Counted from the first letter of the stretch, positions 25,201 through 34,191 are shown. The stretch is DNA of 64,000 nt from Mesocentrotus franciscanus (GCA_037976565.1 CP137666.1:59599413-59663412); one strand, 5' to 3'. The notes: generated from the sequence alone by a model not told the origin. Numbers and translations: made by a program.

Positions 25201-26253
25201 TTACACGTAAATCGTCAACACCAACTGCGATACTCGGTTCAGCAGACGACATTCAACACCAGCCCTCAATGCAGAGTACCGGAAATGCGTCATATTTTCC
25301 GAGGTCAACCTCAACACCAGCATGATTTCAAGTTCGGTGTTGTAGCTGGTGTTGGTGTTCTCACAACACCAACACCAGCTTTCAACACCGTACTTGAAAT
25401 CACTCAATGGAGACCATAAAAAGCAGTGCATGATAACGTCTTTTAAAATCAAGTAACAGTTTAATACACAGTTATATCCAGAGTTATCATGCGTTTTGTT
25501 AAGTTACCAGATGAGTTGAATATCTTCTCACAATATGCACATCACATTTTCACTTGGCAGCCCAAGGGGTTAAACCCCCTAAACCCCGTAACGAGTCAAT
25601 ATGTTGTGGATGATGAAAACAAATTATGGAAATAGAGATAGCTGTGTGTAATTAAAATGTTTTACCCTATTTCATCGCTGCTATGCGGGCCGCATTTCAT
25701 TTATGAGCTATTTTTATAATTATTTTTTTCAATGCACCGCGGCCCACAGGTTGGCCACCCATGCACTAATTATTTTATTATCGAGGGGTTATTTTTCTAG
25801 GGGGTAGTAATGGTCCTAAAGGAGGATTTATCCAAAGGAAATTGTTAATGGGGGTATTTGTTCTGGGCTGATAGACCTCCTAGATTTGTAGATTGTAATT
25901 ATGTTTCATACAGAGTACTGTAATATCAAGTTGAATGGAAACAAAAAGTTGAAGCGTAATTTGACACACAGTCTTAAGATAAATAAATACAAAAGCATTT
26001 AATCTGTTCCTCCCCCTCTCTTTCTCTCTATCTAAAAGGAGGAGAGATCTTGAGCGATTCAGGCGAGCGAATTGGTCATGTGACCAGTGGCTGTCCGTCT
26101 CCATCCCTCAAGACCAATGTCATCATGGGATATGTGTCGGCAGCCCATGCCAAGAATGGAACAAAGGTCCAGTTCCAGGTGCGAAAGAAGATCATTGAAG
26201 GGGTGGTAACAAAGATGCCTTTTGTGCCTACAAATTACTACATCGCGAAATGA
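4165..26253 (+). CDS. AMT: Aminomethyltransferase, mitochondrial (glycine cleavage system T protein), 8 exons
   Basis: The T protein takes the aminomethyl group from lipoylated H protein, releases ammonia and passes the one-carbon unit to tetrahydrofolate, in the mitochondrial matrix. Eight exons join in consistent phase (4165-4263, 15028-15247, 15953-16113, 17752-17833, 18784-18929, 19595-19781, 21293-21409, 26039-26253) to give 408 aa, the usual family length. Residues 1-33 form a basic, Ser/Leu/Arg-rich presequence. The mature part opens with the family signature [13 protein letters not shown]. The folate-site Asp pair follows GGII (about 131-132), RCGYTGEDG is at 226-234, [20 protein letters not shown] lies in exon 6, and the end is MPFVPTNYY. 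Identity rests on these family signatures. The least certain part is exon 1, 10.8 kb upstream, although its phase and its content fit exactly. Confidence 0.95.
4477..5073 (+). repeat. Unclassified dispersed repeat, copy 1 (uninterrupted)
   Basis: About 600 bp, starting CTCTGATTGGCCGAT and rich in CTTAAG palindromes, matches a second copy at 7106-8978 along its whole length. It lacks the two insertions found in copy 2 and so shows the empty sites. No coding capacity. Confidence 0.8.
5074..5829. other. Intron 1 stretch, no gene recognised
   Basis: The 92-codon frame at 5266-5544 has no recognisable domain and no splice context. It holds short alternating purine-pyrimidine runs (ACGCGTACGCGTG-like) near 5310-5355. 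I see nothing else supportable. Confidence 0.4.
5830..6035 (-). mobile_element. SINE with Alu/7SL-like segment and GACGTTAAAGGTCGGTCCC core
   Basis: Read on the minus strand: a segment resembling the Alu domain of SRP RNA (GTGGCGTGCGCCTGTAATCC followed by AGCTA, 5984-6012), then a GGTTAGAAACT box-B-like stretch, a core GGATGGTGACGTTAAAGG, and an AC-rich tail with AATAAA. A core-and-tail fragment recurs in the opposite orientation at 23125-23222, confirming a dispersed family. The 7SL relationship rests on about 30 bp and is tentative. Confidence 0.55.
7169..7926. mobile_element. TTAA-flanked MITE (piggyBac-like), 758 bp
   Basis: Perfect 16-bp inverted termini CCCTAATAAGGCCGGG, flanked by TTAA at 7165-7168 and 7927-7930; the matching site in copy 1 of the host repeat has a single TTAA. 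CCC-starting termini with TTAA duplication are piggyBac-like. Subterminal GGGGCCAT/ATGGCCCC blocks lie inside both ends. There is no transposase frame; the 90-codon frame on the minus strand is AT-rich noise. Confidence 0.8.
8144..8704. mobile_element. TTAA-flanked fold-back MITE, 561 bp
   Basis: Termini AGCCCAAGTCCACTCC and (inverted) AGTACAAGTCCACTCC, flanked by TTAA at 8140-8143 and 8705-8708. The empty site in copy 1 has one TTAA. The centre is a long palindrome (8365-8518). No coding capacity. Confidence 0.75.
8365..8518. repeat. 154-bp near-perfect palindrome (hairpin)
   Basis: Arms of 74 and 72 nt around an 8-nt loop (8439-8446), differing by a 2-nt indel and one mismatch. If transcribed it would form a long, nearly perfect hairpin, a possible small-RNA precursor. 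It is the core of the MITE at 8144-8704. Confidence 0.85.
9000..9600. other. Intron 1 stretch, no gene recognised
   Basis: AT-rich DNA with a 9-bp-arm hairpin (TGTACTGCA-GCA-TGCAGTACA) at 9111-9131 and a CCCCGGGCGGGG block near 9206. No supported gene or named element. Confidence 0.4.
9610..10085. repeat. GAT/GAC-rich low-complexity tract with tandem units
   Basis: GATGATGACGA-type sequence. Three clear tandem units begin at 9922, 9983 and 10038 (GCGAGGTGATGACGATGAC and variants; spacing 61 and 55 bp). The acidic 66-aa frame at 9698-9898 is a by-product of this composition. Confidence 0.7.
10086..11235. other. Intron 1 stretch, no gene recognised
   Basis: Mixed-composition intronic DNA. A 90-codon frame on minus (10073-10345) has no domain I recognise and no family-like motif. 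Nothing further is supportable. Confidence 0.35.
11236..11285 (+). other. Hairpin-forming repeat unit, copy 1
   Basis: ATGAAGTC (11239-11246) pairs with GACTTCAT (11264-11271), with an inner CCG-CTTA-CGG stem. A diverged copy at 11420-11469 keeps the fold through paired changes. Function unknown; it may be a fragment of a SINE or of a structured RNA. Confidence 0.4.
11420..11469 (+). other. Hairpin-forming repeat unit, copy 2
   Basis: ATGAGGTC (11423-11430) pairs with GACCTCGT (11448-11455). Relative to copy 1, an A-T pair became G-C and another became G-U, so pairing is retained. Confidence 0.4.
11700..12290. repeat. Purine-rich low-complexity tract with (GA)n
   Basis: Long A/G-rich stretch with a GA microsatellite at 11719-11738. 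Four overlapping long frames here are composition artefacts (Phe/Leu/Ser on minus, Lys/Arg/Glu on plus). Confidence 0.7.
12850..13102. mobile_element. TTAA-flanked MITE, 253 bp
   Basis: Termini AGGGAGTGTAGCATG and (inverted) AGTGGGTGTAGCATG, flanked by TTAA at 12846-12849 and 13103-13106. The interior is CG-richer than its surroundings. No reading frame. Confidence 0.7.
14212..14614. mobile_element. Non-autonomous hAT MITE, 403 bp
   Basis: Perfect inverted termini CAGACCTGCCAACC, flanked by CTTTATG direct repeats (14205-14211 and 14615-14621; 7 of the expected 8 bp). Subterminal TACGATTT/TACAACTTTT-like repeats are typical of hAT MITEs. Confidence 0.7.
15028..15247 (+). CDS. AMT: AMT exon 2
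   Basis: Acceptor after TTTAAAAG, donor GTGAGT, ends in phase 1. Encodes [16 protein letters not shown] through ESLTVG, the N-terminal part of the folate-binding domain, including FDVSHMLQ. Confidence 0.9.
15953..16113 (+). CDS. AMT: AMT exon 3
   Basis: Acceptor after TTAATTCAG; donor GTATCT. Encodes the conserved block with [14 protein letters not shown] and YIVSNAGC. The Asp pair after GGII aligns with the catalytic Asp of T proteins. Confidence 0.9.
16138..16197. repeat. Mini fold-back repeat, copy A
   Basis: 17-nt arms CTGTTCGGAGCCAGAAG and (inverted) CTGTTTGGAGCTAGAAG. Related units at 31306-31358 and 47951-48022 share the right arm GAGTTRAYGCCCTTC. It lies 25 bp after the exon 3 donor. 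Confidence 0.5.
16733..16926. repeat. Fold-back element with arms of about 90 nt
   Basis: The left arm (from about 16733) and right arm (to about 16926) are inverted copies with scattered mismatches. Landmarks are ATTACCCCCTTCT/AGAAGGGGGTAAT and CTCCAGTGGCCTA/TAGGCCGCTGGAG, around an 8-nt centre near 16835. It sits in AMT intron 3 and would form a long hairpin in the pre-mRNA. Confidence 0.7.
17752..17833 (+). CDS. AMT: AMT exon 4
   Basis: Acceptor after GAATGCAG; donor GTCAGT. A short 82-bp exon in phase with both neighbours, ending in ALIALQG, the usual family motif before GP. Confidence 0.88.
17940..18115. repeat. Degenerate telomere-like (CCCTAA)n repeat
   Basis: About 175 bp of CCCTAAC/CCTTAAC/CTCTAAC variants. 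The units resemble TTAGGG telomere repeats but are heavily mutated, so this is an old interstitial tract in AMT intron 4. Confidence 0.7.
18784..18929 (+). CDS. AMT: AMT exon 5
   Basis: Acceptor after GTTCACAG; donor GTATGT. Encodes [12 protein letters not shown] to [11 protein letters not shown], among the most conserved blocks of the protein. Confidence 0.92.
19595..19781 (+). CDS. AMT: AMT exon 6
   Basis: Acceptor after CAACCCTAG; donor GTGCGT. Encodes [16 protein letters not shown], then [20 protein letters not shown] and [13 protein letters not shown]. Confidence 0.92.
20114..21072. mobile_element. hAT-like element interrupted by a TTAA MITE
   Basis: The left end CAGAGCTGCCAACTAG resembles the hAT MITE at 14212 (CAGACCTGCCAACC). 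The right end, inverted, is CAGGTGCAACCTCCAG, with subterminal ATTACTGATTT repeats. No matching 8-bp duplication is visible, so the right boundary is approximate. A second hAT-like start (CAGGGCTCCACACTAA) at about 19880 just upstream appears truncated. Confidence 0.5.
20313..20826. mobile_element. TTAA-flanked MITE, family X copy 1, 514 bp
   Basis: Ends AGTGACTCG and (inverted) AGGGACTTTG, flanked by TTAA at 20309-20312 and 20827-20830. Matches, in inverse orientation and along its length, the element at 58854-59378. It lies inside the hAT-like element in AMT intron 6. Confidence 0.8.
21293..21409 (+). CDS. AMT: AMT exon 7
   Basis: Acceptor after GATATTTTCAG; donor GTGAGT. Encodes [16 protein letters not shown] and [15 protein letters not shown], the start of the C-terminal barrel. 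Confidence 0.9.
21901..23330. repeat. Tandem array of 158-bp units with AGCTCATCCG-type ends
   Basis: Opens with a hairpin (AGCTCATCCGGCCCG..GATGAGCT) and CCGTCCGTCCGTCC, then seven units marked by CTTCTACACAGAATTTT starting at 22060, 22206, 22364, 22522, 22680, 22838 and 22993. Spacing is 158 bp for most units, with diverged outer units. It closes with CGGATGAGC, the inverse of the start. Sits in AMT intron 7. Confidence 0.75.
23125..23222 (+). mobile_element. SINE 3' fragment
   Basis: CTTTCGGATGGTGACGTTAA through the AC-rich tail matches, inverted, the 3' half of the SINE at 5830-6035. The 5' half is absent. Confidence 0.6.
24428..25763. mobile_element. hAT-type element carrying a nested insertion, 1336 bp
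   Basis: Ends CAGGGGTGGCCAACCT and (inverted) CATGGGTGGCCAACCT, flanked by CTCTAATT (24420-24427) and CACTAATT (25764-25771), an 8-bp duplication with one mismatch. Another CAG end (CAGGGGCGGATCTAG, 24588) and the element at 24731-25404 lie inside. Located in AMT intron 7. Confidence 0.65.
24731..25404. mobile_element. Unclassified MITE with CAACACC motifs, 5-bp TSD
   Basis: Inverted termini AGTGATTTCAAGTACGGTGT followed by GGTGTTGG repeats, flanked by CAATG on both sides (24726-24730 and 25405-25409). The interior repeats CAACACCAACACC in both orientations. A 5-bp duplication excludes hAT, piggyBac and Harbinger; superfamily unknown. Confidence 0.65.
26039..26253 (+). CDS. AMT: AMT exon 8 (last coding exon)
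   Basis: Acceptor after TATCTAAAAG; ends in TGA at 26251-26253. Encodes [24 protein letters not shown] and [12 protein letters not shown], the conserved T-protein C terminus. Confidence 0.93.
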
Positions 26254-29200
26254 GGGATGTAGCCTTGTTTACAACACTGTTCACCTATGCTGCCTCTGTT
26301 TTAAGTCACACTTAGATCAAGGAAATGATACAAGAATGAGATGGGCTGCAATGGACCATGCCGTCCTGAACCTTGGAGATTGATTACCTGCCATGTTATC
26401 AGATGTTAACTTGTTTAGTATACATATTGATGACTTCTGCCTGGTTGCTTCAAAAGAGGGATGTGTGTGACAGATAGATACAATGTTTGCAATTAATAAT
26501 ATTTTATATATAAGCATGAGAGCAATAGATATATAACATGCTGTGTTGTAGTAGAGTTATCTTTGATTTGAAACTAAGATCAGGCGGAAAAGTTTCAGTT
26601 GCATTGATATAGCATTTGACTGAGAGTCTAGTCTGATACAGACACTGAAATATTTAAAATGTATTCTCGATGATGATCTTTCTACGTTAATGATGACATT
26701 TTTTTTTTACTGGGCAAGCCTTGGCAGTGAGCATTGTGTGTCCCAATAAATTCATATTGGATATAGTGGCAACCTCCATTGTAAGGCCACCTTTCAATGA
26801 AGGCCACTAATGTTTATTCACTCAAAAGGGATTAACCAGCTAAGTAGCCAAGTCTGTGCAGAAAAGCCACTTTTCCACAAAGGTCTTCCATTTGATTGTT
26901 GTGTACAGTCATGAAGTTAAATTTATGCACTGCCGTGATTATATACGAAGGAAATAGAGATGGTGAATATCCTATAATAGCAAAGAGGGAATACTGTACC
27001 ATGTTTGTATCGAAATTGGTTTTGAATGGTCACATGCTTGATGAAGTTAGGTTTTGTAAAATGTGTTATCACAAATGTAAGTTTACATAAAGTTTTGATC
27101 TAGAGAAAAGTGCAGTACTGGGCTATGAGTACTTATATTAGGTGTAGTGATAAAAAAGAATATATAAATTTTGCAATTGAAATGATATGAGCATTAAGCT
27201 AGCCTTAGGCATGTGCTGCACGTTGGTTCCTTGACCTTGTGTGAGAGTAACCTTAGTAAGCTGTATAGAATTCCTCTCAGTTCTTGCAAAACATTATGTT
27301 CAGGGGCGGGATCACTAGTCGTTTTAATTCAAATTCCTGTTGAGAAGCTGTTGGGCCATCATAAAACAAAAGATTACTTTATCAAGGGCCTTTTCTTTGA
27401 TTAATGAAAAATTGTTGTCAAAGTACTATCAAACTTACTAGCAGAAATGATCTGCCACCCTTAAATTCAAATTGTCCAGTAATACCCCTGCTTATATTTG
27501 ATATTCTAGCCTGATAGCAAAGATTAAAGTAATGAAATCGGGGAACATGGTATGAGTGCAAAGTGCAATGGTTTTATAGTGGGATTTGTATATTTGATGT
27601 TTGTTTATGTCATTGTTTATGTTTACTGTCTATATGTTGATTCCTGAACATTAAGGTTAATTAATGACAGCTCATGTGACTTGCAAAGTTCATGTTTTAA
27701 CTCAACTGTTTTAAGGAAAGAAATTTGGGTCACCTGTGAATTCATAAAGTTTCAATTCTTGCATGAAAATTGTTCTAGTTTTATAGTGAATACAATGTTA
27801 TGTTAAATCATAGTGATGTATATAACAAATCTGAGTATGTACAAGATAGAAAATAAGCCTACAATTCATGGGTACATAGCTATTAGTTTTCTTTTATCTT
27901 AATTTTTTACTTTTATCCCCCTTTTTCTGCTTTTATATAGCTTTTGATTTATTTTTGCATTTTTATATTCTGTTGATTTTAACAGCATTATTTGTTTTAT
28001 ATTATTCCCTAAAGGTAATTGAATTGAAATAAAGTGATCATGTTTATTTGAATATATTCAATGTCACAGCAACAAGCTAATCAATGCATCTTGAATTTAT
28101 ATATATCATATGGTATATAAAAAAACATCAACTATAAATATTTATTTCTACTAGAAACCATTTTATGCAAATTGTATTGTATTTCCTTATTGTGAATCTT
28201 GCCATAACTATGATGGTGCACCAAGTTCTATAATAGAGGTCTTTGAGCAGACACTCTTTAAACCTGTATGTATGTATCCTGTTTCCATGACACCATGGGA
28301 AATCTCCATGTAAACAATGAGACCATTGATTACACTGCACTGGTTGGTGCTTGTTTGTTGTGGCTTTCACAAAAGGGTGTATTGTGTCACAGTGATGACT
28401 ATGACTGGACAAGGATTAAGTTAAAACTGAACAGTAACCTAGAAGGATGTGCCAGTCAATGGACAATTAAGTTCCATGTGTATTTATATCTGTAAGGAAG
28501 TTTTGGAGCCCTCAGTGTTTATCTTCCTTGTGTATGGATTGCCAGCTTTTGCAAACCTTCCATTGAATTCTTCTATTACTCCAGACCCAAGTCTAAAGAA
28601 AACAGTTGATATGCAAACTTCTTATGTGCTCTTTCTTGCTACATTCAGACAATCCCTCTCTTTGTTTGTACATACAATGGGGCACCATTCAGCAAACTGC
28701 AAGGTTAAATTGATCTTATCAGTATTGATTTTAGTTTCAGATACCAGTTATTTTAGGAGGTCAATGGAAGTTTTGCTCCCCCAAAAAAAAAAATGAGCAG
28801 TCTTTGACTTTTTTATATTTGTGGCCGTGGATGAAGCTGACAAAAATGGACTATAGAGTCATTAATATAGTGCTGAATTGTATTAATGTCTGTTCTTTTG
28901 GTAATTGATCTTGTCACCATTTAATTCCTTTTTTGGTCAATGACTTTAATTTAATAGAAAAGCAACAGCAAAGTTGTGTTTTTATTTGTAAAGTTTTTAA
29001 TTGAATCCACTTAAATATGTGTTTAAGTCATATTTTGTTGACTCATTAGCAATGCAGAAAGAGATATATTTTATTTGTGATTTTTTAATATTTATGTGCT
29101 GATAGTAGTATATTTAATGATGTATTCAATGAAATTGCTAGAAAACTTGGTCATCACTCTAATTTACCATTGCATTGCATTATTTTATCATTTGTCTTCT

Positions 29201-30449
29201 CTTTTCATGTGTCAAGTGACTATATTATCATGAACATCAATTGATGCACAAGGTGCTAGTTATATTGCTCTAAGTTAATTATTGTAAGAAAGCATGTATA
29301 CATTAAAACAAAATTTGTTCTTCCTCAATTAGTGTTTAAGAGACATGAGCCTAAATGTATAATGCATAACATTTATGGTCTTGAGACATTTAATAAACAG
29401 TAATGACAAAATTATTTTTAAAAAAATTTATGTCAGAGCATATTTTTGAAAAAGTTTCAGAGGTTGCATTATGCGGAAAGTATGTGTGTATATTTAAATC
29501 TTCTTTGAAGTATATGCTTATACTAGAATGTTAACAACTTAGTGCATTGATTGCTGCCCAAAACACTGCTTTGAACACTTCTGAAATGATTGCTGAAGAA
29601 AAAAAAAGAAGATATACAGTTTTGTATACCATCTCCCAAATACTCAGTCAAAGAAGAAAACTGAACACTCGTCTGCATTTTTAGTTCTTTTATTTTCACA
29701 CAAAGCAGCAGATAAAAGATATCAGATTGTATAAAATTCATATTTACTTAATTTTCTGTTTACACTTATCACATTATTTTAATTACCCAGAAATTAAATA
29801 TAAATATCTCTTGATTACTAGAGTTGTAGGTTTACTTTATAGACAACCAGTAGCAACATATGATTTAATTGTTCAACATTGAAAGCACTTGGTTATTATT
29901 TTGGGGCATAATATACGATTCCTTGGTGCATAATACAGTATATTTTTTCTGGAATGTGAATTATACACATGTAGTTTGTACACGACCATGATTTACAATC
30001 TATTCATGTATTATATATATATTTCAAAAGACATTTGAAACAAGTAAAAATTATTTTTCAATGGTTAGAATGGAAGTATATATCTTACTCAAGGTTTACT
30101 CAAATTACTTGGATTACTCATAACAGAATAGAATAAAGGATATGCTTGTTTAAATATATGTCAATACATGTAGTTGCAAGATGCATTCTTGGGTGGGATA
30201 TTTTTTTTTAATGATTGTATTATGAATATATATATATATTTGTTTACACAGTGACACTACAATCTAGTATTCAATTACTCAAACAGTGATAAACTCAACT
30301 TGAATGATAAATGAATTATATTGACAACTTTGCTCACTTTCAAACATGTACACATGTGTTTGAATTATGATGCAAATTACTGTTATCATTATCTAAAAAG
30401 ACGTATCTGCACTCAAAATAAAGTTCATGATATATGTACTTGGATTTTA
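26254..30449. other. AMT 3' UTR and gene-end DNA, no further gene seen
   Basis: AT-rich sequence after the AMT stop. AATAAA signals on plus occur at 26745-26750 and 28028-28033, so the 3' UTR may be about 0.5 or 1.8 kb. Frames of 60-115 codons here (for example 28449-28796) show no domain or coding pattern. Confidence 0.5.
28028..28033 (+). promoter_or_regulatory. Candidate AMT polyadenylation signal
   Basis: AATAAA with T/G-rich sequence downstream (TGTTTATTTG). An upstream alternative lies at 26745-26750. Transcript ends are needed to choose. Confidence 0.35.
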
Positions 30450-30795
30450 TGCTAGGTTTACATTATGTTTCCGGCGGCCACAGCAATCGCGTTTCAGGCC
30501 ACCGTGGACAAAACAGGATGGACGGAATAGGCAAACGTGATTGCCGTGGATGCTGGGCCAGATTTTTAAACTGTCAAAAAAAATTTGCCACGCCAGTCAA
30601 GGTGCAGATTAGGAACCTAGAAGGCCGTAGTAAAACGGGGTGAACGCAACAAAACGTGACAGTACGTAATAAAAAAACTTGGCAAGACCCAACAAAACTT
30701 GAATATAGAGAAAGAAATGGTCAAAATCCCACGGCGCACTACGTTTCGGGCAAACGGGCTGCCATGGCCACCGGGAACATAATGTAAACCTAGCA
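30450..30795. mobile_element. Harbinger-like MITE, 346 bp
   Basis: Long inverted termini beginning TGCTAGGTTTACATTATGTT, with about 30 bp matched, flanked by TTA at 30447-30449 and 30796-30798. A 3-bp TWA duplication is typical of PIF/Harbinger. It lies between the convergent ends of AMT and the minus-strand gene. The 69-codon frame over it is spurious. Confidence 0.7.
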
Positions 30796-30970
30796 TTAAT
30801 GTGGAAGGATCACTTTGGAAGCATTATTGCATTTCAATACACAGTGTACAGTGCAGTTCAGCTGCATGACAAAACAATCAAGGATATATTGTATATTCCG
30901 TGAATTTGACTAAACATTACTCTTCTGGAGATATACACCCTGTACTCCCCAAGAAAACTCTGAAATGTTC

Positions 30971-30976
30971 TTTATT
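30971..30976 (-). promoter_or_regulatory. Candidate polyadenylation signal of the C3orf84-like gene
   Basis: AATAAA on the minus strand, about 460 nt past the stop codon at 31438. Confidence 0.4.
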
Positions 30977-31305
30977 TTGAGCATGGTACAATACTATAAT
31001 ACTGTACATATTTTACTAGCAGTCAAGCTTCCTAAATATCACTAAACCAAACCACAATGCTGGAAACCTATCCTTTACTTATCTCACTGCATCTGTCTGC
31101 ACCATAAGATTGTCCGTCAGAGTCTGATTTGTTATCTGTATGCATAGAAGTTGATAGAACCATCTACCAGTGCACTTACAGCAACAATGCCTTCCAGACT
31201 ACAGAATGTACAGAATTACCACTTACCACACAAGAATCACAAACCAGAAGTGTAACATACCGGTATTCAAAATAAGACATACATTAAGAACCTCCATTTT
31301 TTTGT

Positions 31306-31358
31306 CCGTTTTGGCCCAGGAGTGCATACAGAGTTAATGCCCTTCAGGCTCTGAACAG
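31306..31358. repeat. Mini fold-back repeat, copy B
   Basis: CCGTTTTGGCCCAGGAG pairs imperfectly with CTTCAGGCTCTGAACAG. It shares the GAGTTAATGCCCTTC arm with copies at 16138 and 47951. It falls in the probable 3' UTR of the minus-strand gene. Confidence 0.4.
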
Positions 31359-31437
31359 AACATTTTCCCCTCTCTATACAATGGAACAGGGAAATAGAAG
31401 AATAAGTTCTACTTCTGACTGAGTTAACCCCAGTCCA

Positions 31438-32265
31438 TTATATGCTGTCACTAATCATGGCTTGTTGCACAGATGCCTGAGAAGCTCCTTGATGTGAGAA
31501 ACTTGCATTCATGTCTGGCATCGCCTGTGAGGAAGAAGGCATCACTTCCATGGGAACTGTTGATGTTGCAGATGGAGTCATACTAAAGTGAGATGAATGA
31601 CTAGGTCCCGATTGAGCCAATCTTGGCAAAGTGTCTTGCAGTGATGAATCATTCCCATCGGCATTTGGGATTTCAGGCAGAAGTCCTATGACAGTTTTTG
31701 GACGTTGTCTCTGTGAAGGCAGCACATGGACCTGTTCTTCGTCTCCATGACTGTGCCAAATCATGCAGTCTGCGACGCTCGTCCTGAAGGCTGGGGCAGA
31801 GGTTATCCTCGACCTACGCAATCTGGTCACTGAAGGAACAGGGTTCTCATGGATGGAAGCAATCTTAGGGTTGATGAAGTTCATAGTTTTCTGGTCTGAA
31901 ACTGGTTCTGTGTCTACCATTCCTGTGTTCATGTTGGTATTGATCATCATGTTTGGTTGGGAATGCCGGTGGGTAAGTTGATAGGTCGTGGACAATGGCT
32001 CAAGCTCCTCCTCCGCTGTCTTCAGGTCAACATAGGGCGTGGCCAGCAGAGGCCTACGGTTTGGCTCACGGGGTGGTCGAGGGGTCCTGACACTGGGTAC
32101 CAAGATCTGTGGCACACGCCCTGGCTCATTAGTTGTGAAGGTGTCTCGGTAGATGGAGACTTTGGGGCCTGCCTCCTCTATTTCTTTTTTGTGTGGCACC
32201 CATGCAATGAAGTCGGGGACAAACTTTGTCTTGTAATTTGACTGGACCTTCCTTTTGCCAAGTTT
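31438..32265 (-). CDS. C3orf84-like exon 4 (last)
   Basis: Acceptor GTCTAACAG; 275 codons plus stop. Starts KLGKRKVQSNYKTKFVPDF. The in-frame GTG at 32199 is internal, not the start. Contains a Pro/Arg block (PRPPREPNRRPLL) and a long Ser/Gln/Met-rich tail. Confidence 0.85.
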   Translation of the reverse strand, partial: KLGKRKVQSNYKTKFVPDFIAWVPHKKEIEEAGPKVSIYRDTFTTNEPGRVPQILVPSVRTPRPPREPNRRPLLATPYVDLKTAEEELEPLSTTYQLTHRHSQPNMMINTNMNTGMVDTEPVSDQKTMNFINPKIASIHENPVPSVTRLRRSRITSAPAFRTSVADCMIWHSHGDEEQVHVLPSQRQRPKTVIGLLPEIPNADGNDSSLQDTLPRLAQSGPSHSSHFSMTPSATSTVPMEVMPSSSQAMPDMNASFSHQGASQASVQQAMISDSI

Positions 32266-34191
32266 CTGTTAGACAAATATAGAGAGAAGGAGACTATGTT
32301 CATTCCATCAAATCAGGAAATAAGCCTCAAAACAGGAAAAAGATGCTGCCCTCAATCTTTACTTCATCTACATGTAAACTTATTGTTAAGTTCTTTCTTT
32401 CGAATACCTCTTGTATATTTTATCCGATTCTGAAATTTAACTTAGTTTCCACCAAAGATAAAAATAAAAATTATAACATGTATATTATATTCATGATGGC
32501 ATGTTCAATCATGCTCTACAAATATTTTACCCAATACATGTATTGCATTCATATTGGCCTTCTATAGACACCAGGTTTTCACATGATGCAAACATATCCC
32601 ACAAAATTTTTAAGGGAAGAGAAGCATAACCTACAGTGTATACTGTATATTTGATCCAATTCTCACATCAAAATTTTCACAATTTGAAATTAAGGTTCAA
32701 TATTTGAAACGAGACTTACCCCTTGAAAACTGTCCACTGTGTTGAGGAAGGAAAACCGATTGTCATGATGAGAGAAATGATGGGTGCTTGGACGATCCTG
32801 AGATTAAGAAAAGGATTTGTATTAACTCTTCGCTTGTGCTCTAGCTAGTTCAAAACTAATACATAACTAGTACATAAGAATTCACAACTTTCTTTCATCT
32901 CGTACAGTTAAACCTAACGAATCTGATTATTCATATTCATAAGTGTAATTTACTGTCAGTTTGATGAAAGTCACATAAAGTAAAGATGAACGAAGGGGGG
33001 GGGGGGCTGTTATCGGTCATTTCAGACTAATTTATCAGCAAGGCAGCAAAAATGTAATTGTGGATATCACTTGATCAAATGTTTACCCTCATATAAAGAA
33101 CAGATGCAGATGCAGGTAAAATATCTCATTGATATGGCATCTTATTCTTAAATTGTTTTTCTTCAGTATATTCTTTTCTTAATGAATAAATGGTAGATAA
33201 CAATATTATGATAGGAGTATAATACAACAAGATATCTTCAGAAAAGAGTTATATGACAAAAGTTATACAGATACTTACAACAATCATATCATGGAATTTT
33301 TGAGGTGGGGAAGGTTTTGCTTGCTGTCGGTATTGGTTGAGGAAATCATTCCGATGCTTGCTTCTGAAATGGCCATAGTATCCAGCTGAATGCTGCAAGG
33401 AAAGGGAAATGAATTAATAATATATCAATTATGGCAACCCAATAATAATTAATGGCAAGTTAGATTTCAGTTGGGAAAGTTATTGTCTAGTACAATACTA
33501 TATTTTAAATTCATATAATCATATAGAAGGATATTTTGCCTGAAAAAAAGTATAAAATCATCACATATGAAATTCAGTGCATTCATAAGCCTGGTTACAT
33601 CATGACACCACTCTTTTTTCTACTTTTTTGTCCTTTTACAAACTTGTGTAATGATGCTGAAAATATGTGGGTAAGTTAATCAAGCTCTAGGTCCAATATC
33701 ATCAAAACTTAATCGTGAGAGTTGTTTATATAGCTATAGATCTATAGTATATAGTGTCACAATTTCGCTGTGAACATTTTGTTTCGTAGTAAATGTGATC
33801 TATGATTATAGTCATCACGATGTATACATGATTTTTTACATCAATTCCATTCGTATAGAAACAGGTATCTGATTTCATTGCTGGAATAAAATTATGTTAT
33901 ATGAAAGTTCAAATAAATTAGAGTACTATTACTTCCTCAAATTCAAGTCTGCAGTAAGAGAAAATAAGAGTGTCTACCAGTACCATGCATACACGATCAT
34001 CTTATAGTTACATTGTATATAGAGAAACATATATATATTTCACGATAAAAGCGCGTAGGGGTCTACTCAACATTATGAACATAGTTTTTAAATACACAAT
34101 TAATTTTAAAAAGTGCAAATCACATCCAAAGTTTTCATCAACTTACCCAACTGCCTTGACTGTTTCCTGTTCTATCTCTCTGCCCTCCCAT
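31438..34191 (-). CDS. C3orf84/CIMIP7-like probable ciliary protein, 4 exons, 354 aa
   Basis: Four exons (34147-34191, 33279-33392, 32720-32797, 31438-32265), all phase 0 with GTAAGT-type donors, encode 354 aa. The first 110 residues look conserved and contain GYYGHFRSKHRNDFLNQYR, FHDMIVDRPSTHHFSHHDNR and KTKFVPDFIAWVPHKKE: short, aromatic- and His/Arg-rich blocks as seen in small axonemal microtubule inner proteins. The C-terminal two thirds is Ser/Pro/Gln-rich and likely disordered. No signal peptide or membrane segment. The name rests on this style plus position: in human, C3orf84 (CIMIP7) lies divergent to IHO1, as here. The function inside the axoneme is inferred, not shown. A reading-frame search alone misses the first three exons. 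Confidence 0.6.
32720..32797 (-). CDS. C3orf84-like exon 3
   Basis: Acceptor AATCTCAG, donor GTAAGT; 26 codons from DRPSTHHFSHHDNR to DSFQG. Confidence 0.8.
33279..33392 (-). CDS. C3orf84-like exon 2
   Basis: Acceptor CCTTGCAG, donor GTAAGT; 38 codons from HSAGYYGHFRSKH to FHDMIV. Confidence 0.8.
34147..34191 (-). CDS. C3orf84-like exon 1
   Basis: ATG at 34191-34189, 15 codons (MGGQRDRTGNSQGSW), donor GTAAGT, phase 0. Confidence 0.65.
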
